Origin: SIG350 sp964520895
GTDB lineage: Bacteria; Bacillota; Clostridia; TANB77; SIG350
Assembly (NCBI GenBank): GCA_964520895.1
Contig: CAZFOR010000064.1
Span: 1-5,204, forward strand
Reading direction: 5' to 3'
DNA: 5,204 bases
The translations under genes and the position numbers were made by a program. Below, piece by piece: positions 5,156-5,204 of this stretch; position 1 is the stretch's first letter; the number at the start of each line of letters is the position of its first letter. The notes under the pieces are model-generated. The model searched no databases. It was given only the letters and a program-made list of their open reading frames with translations, and had not been told where the DNA came from.

Positions 5156-5204
5156 AAATCTAGAACAAAGTTATTAGTAAAAACTAATAGCTAGTTTTAG
5201 ATTT
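5156..5204. repeat. Long near-perfect inverted repeat (hairpin), probable bidirectional terminator or element end
   Basis: Bases 5156-5166 pair with 5194-5204 (11 bp, one G-U) and 5169-5178 pair with 5183-5192 (10 bp, one G-U). They are separated only by AA opposite A and closed by an AAAA loop. TTTT at 5195-5198 follows the inner hairpin on the + strand, and T-rich DNA also follows it when read on the - strand. This fits a bidirectional terminator between the small ORF and an unseen convergent gene. The stem reaches the last base of the window, so it may extend further. A mobile-element terminal hairpin is the main alternative. Confidence 0.5.

Noticed and set aside
5160..5200. Integron attC site
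   Set aside because: An AAC...GTT arrangement around an imperfect hairpin is suggestive, but the R' core would need GTTRRRY and the sequence reads GTTTTAG; the outer arms pair beyond the core, there are no extrahelical bases, and no integrase or cassette array is seen.

Overview
The window is very AT-rich. It uses UGA as a stop codon (the phospholipase-like gene and the methionine gamma-lyase-like gene both end in TGA), strong AGGAGG-type ribosome binding sites, sigma-A-type promoters and an AT-ending codon bias. Together with RapZ, a YnbB-type PLP enzyme and a clostridial-type zinc phospholipase C-like protein, this points to a low-GC Bacillota, most likely a member of the Clostridia or a relative. 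No species can be named from the sequence alone.

Layout, left to right. Positions 1-54 are the last bases of a group II intron on the + strand: the end of domain V, a complete domain VI with a bulged branch-point adenosine, and a 3' end that abuts the rapZ stop codon exactly. Two genes follow on the - strand as a tight operon, read right to left. The first is a zinc-dependent phospholipase C-like protein of unknown substrate (908-1552). The second is rapZ (55-903), an RNase adapter/nucleotide-binding regulator. A 169-bp divergent intergenic region (1553-1721) holds back-to-back promoters. Rightwards, three genes form a compact operon: a methionine gamma-lyase/YnbB-family PLP enzyme (1722-2945), an MTA/SAH nucleosidase-family protein (2945-3691, sharing one base with the previous stop) and a HI0933-family FAD-dependent oxidoreductase (3695-4936).

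The last 270 bases differ in character. A near-consensus promoter (TTGACA-17-TATTAT) drives a short ORF with a good RBS. The ORF runs into a seven-G tract and stops after 29 codons; losing one G would extend it to 57 codons. Two inverted repeats follow, the second a long hairpin that runs to the window edge.

Functionally, the rightward operon suggests sulfur amino acid and methyl-cycle metabolism, with one nucleoside hydrolase-like enzyme and one PLP C-S lyase-like enzyme side by side. The nucleosidase has Asn where the characterised enzymes carry the catalytic Asp, so its substrate may not be MTA or SAH. No CRISPR array, defence system, tRNA or rRNA is seen. The most interesting points are the intron junction at the rapZ stop, the Asp-to-Asn change, and the promoter/small ORF/G-tract/hairpin cassette at the right end.
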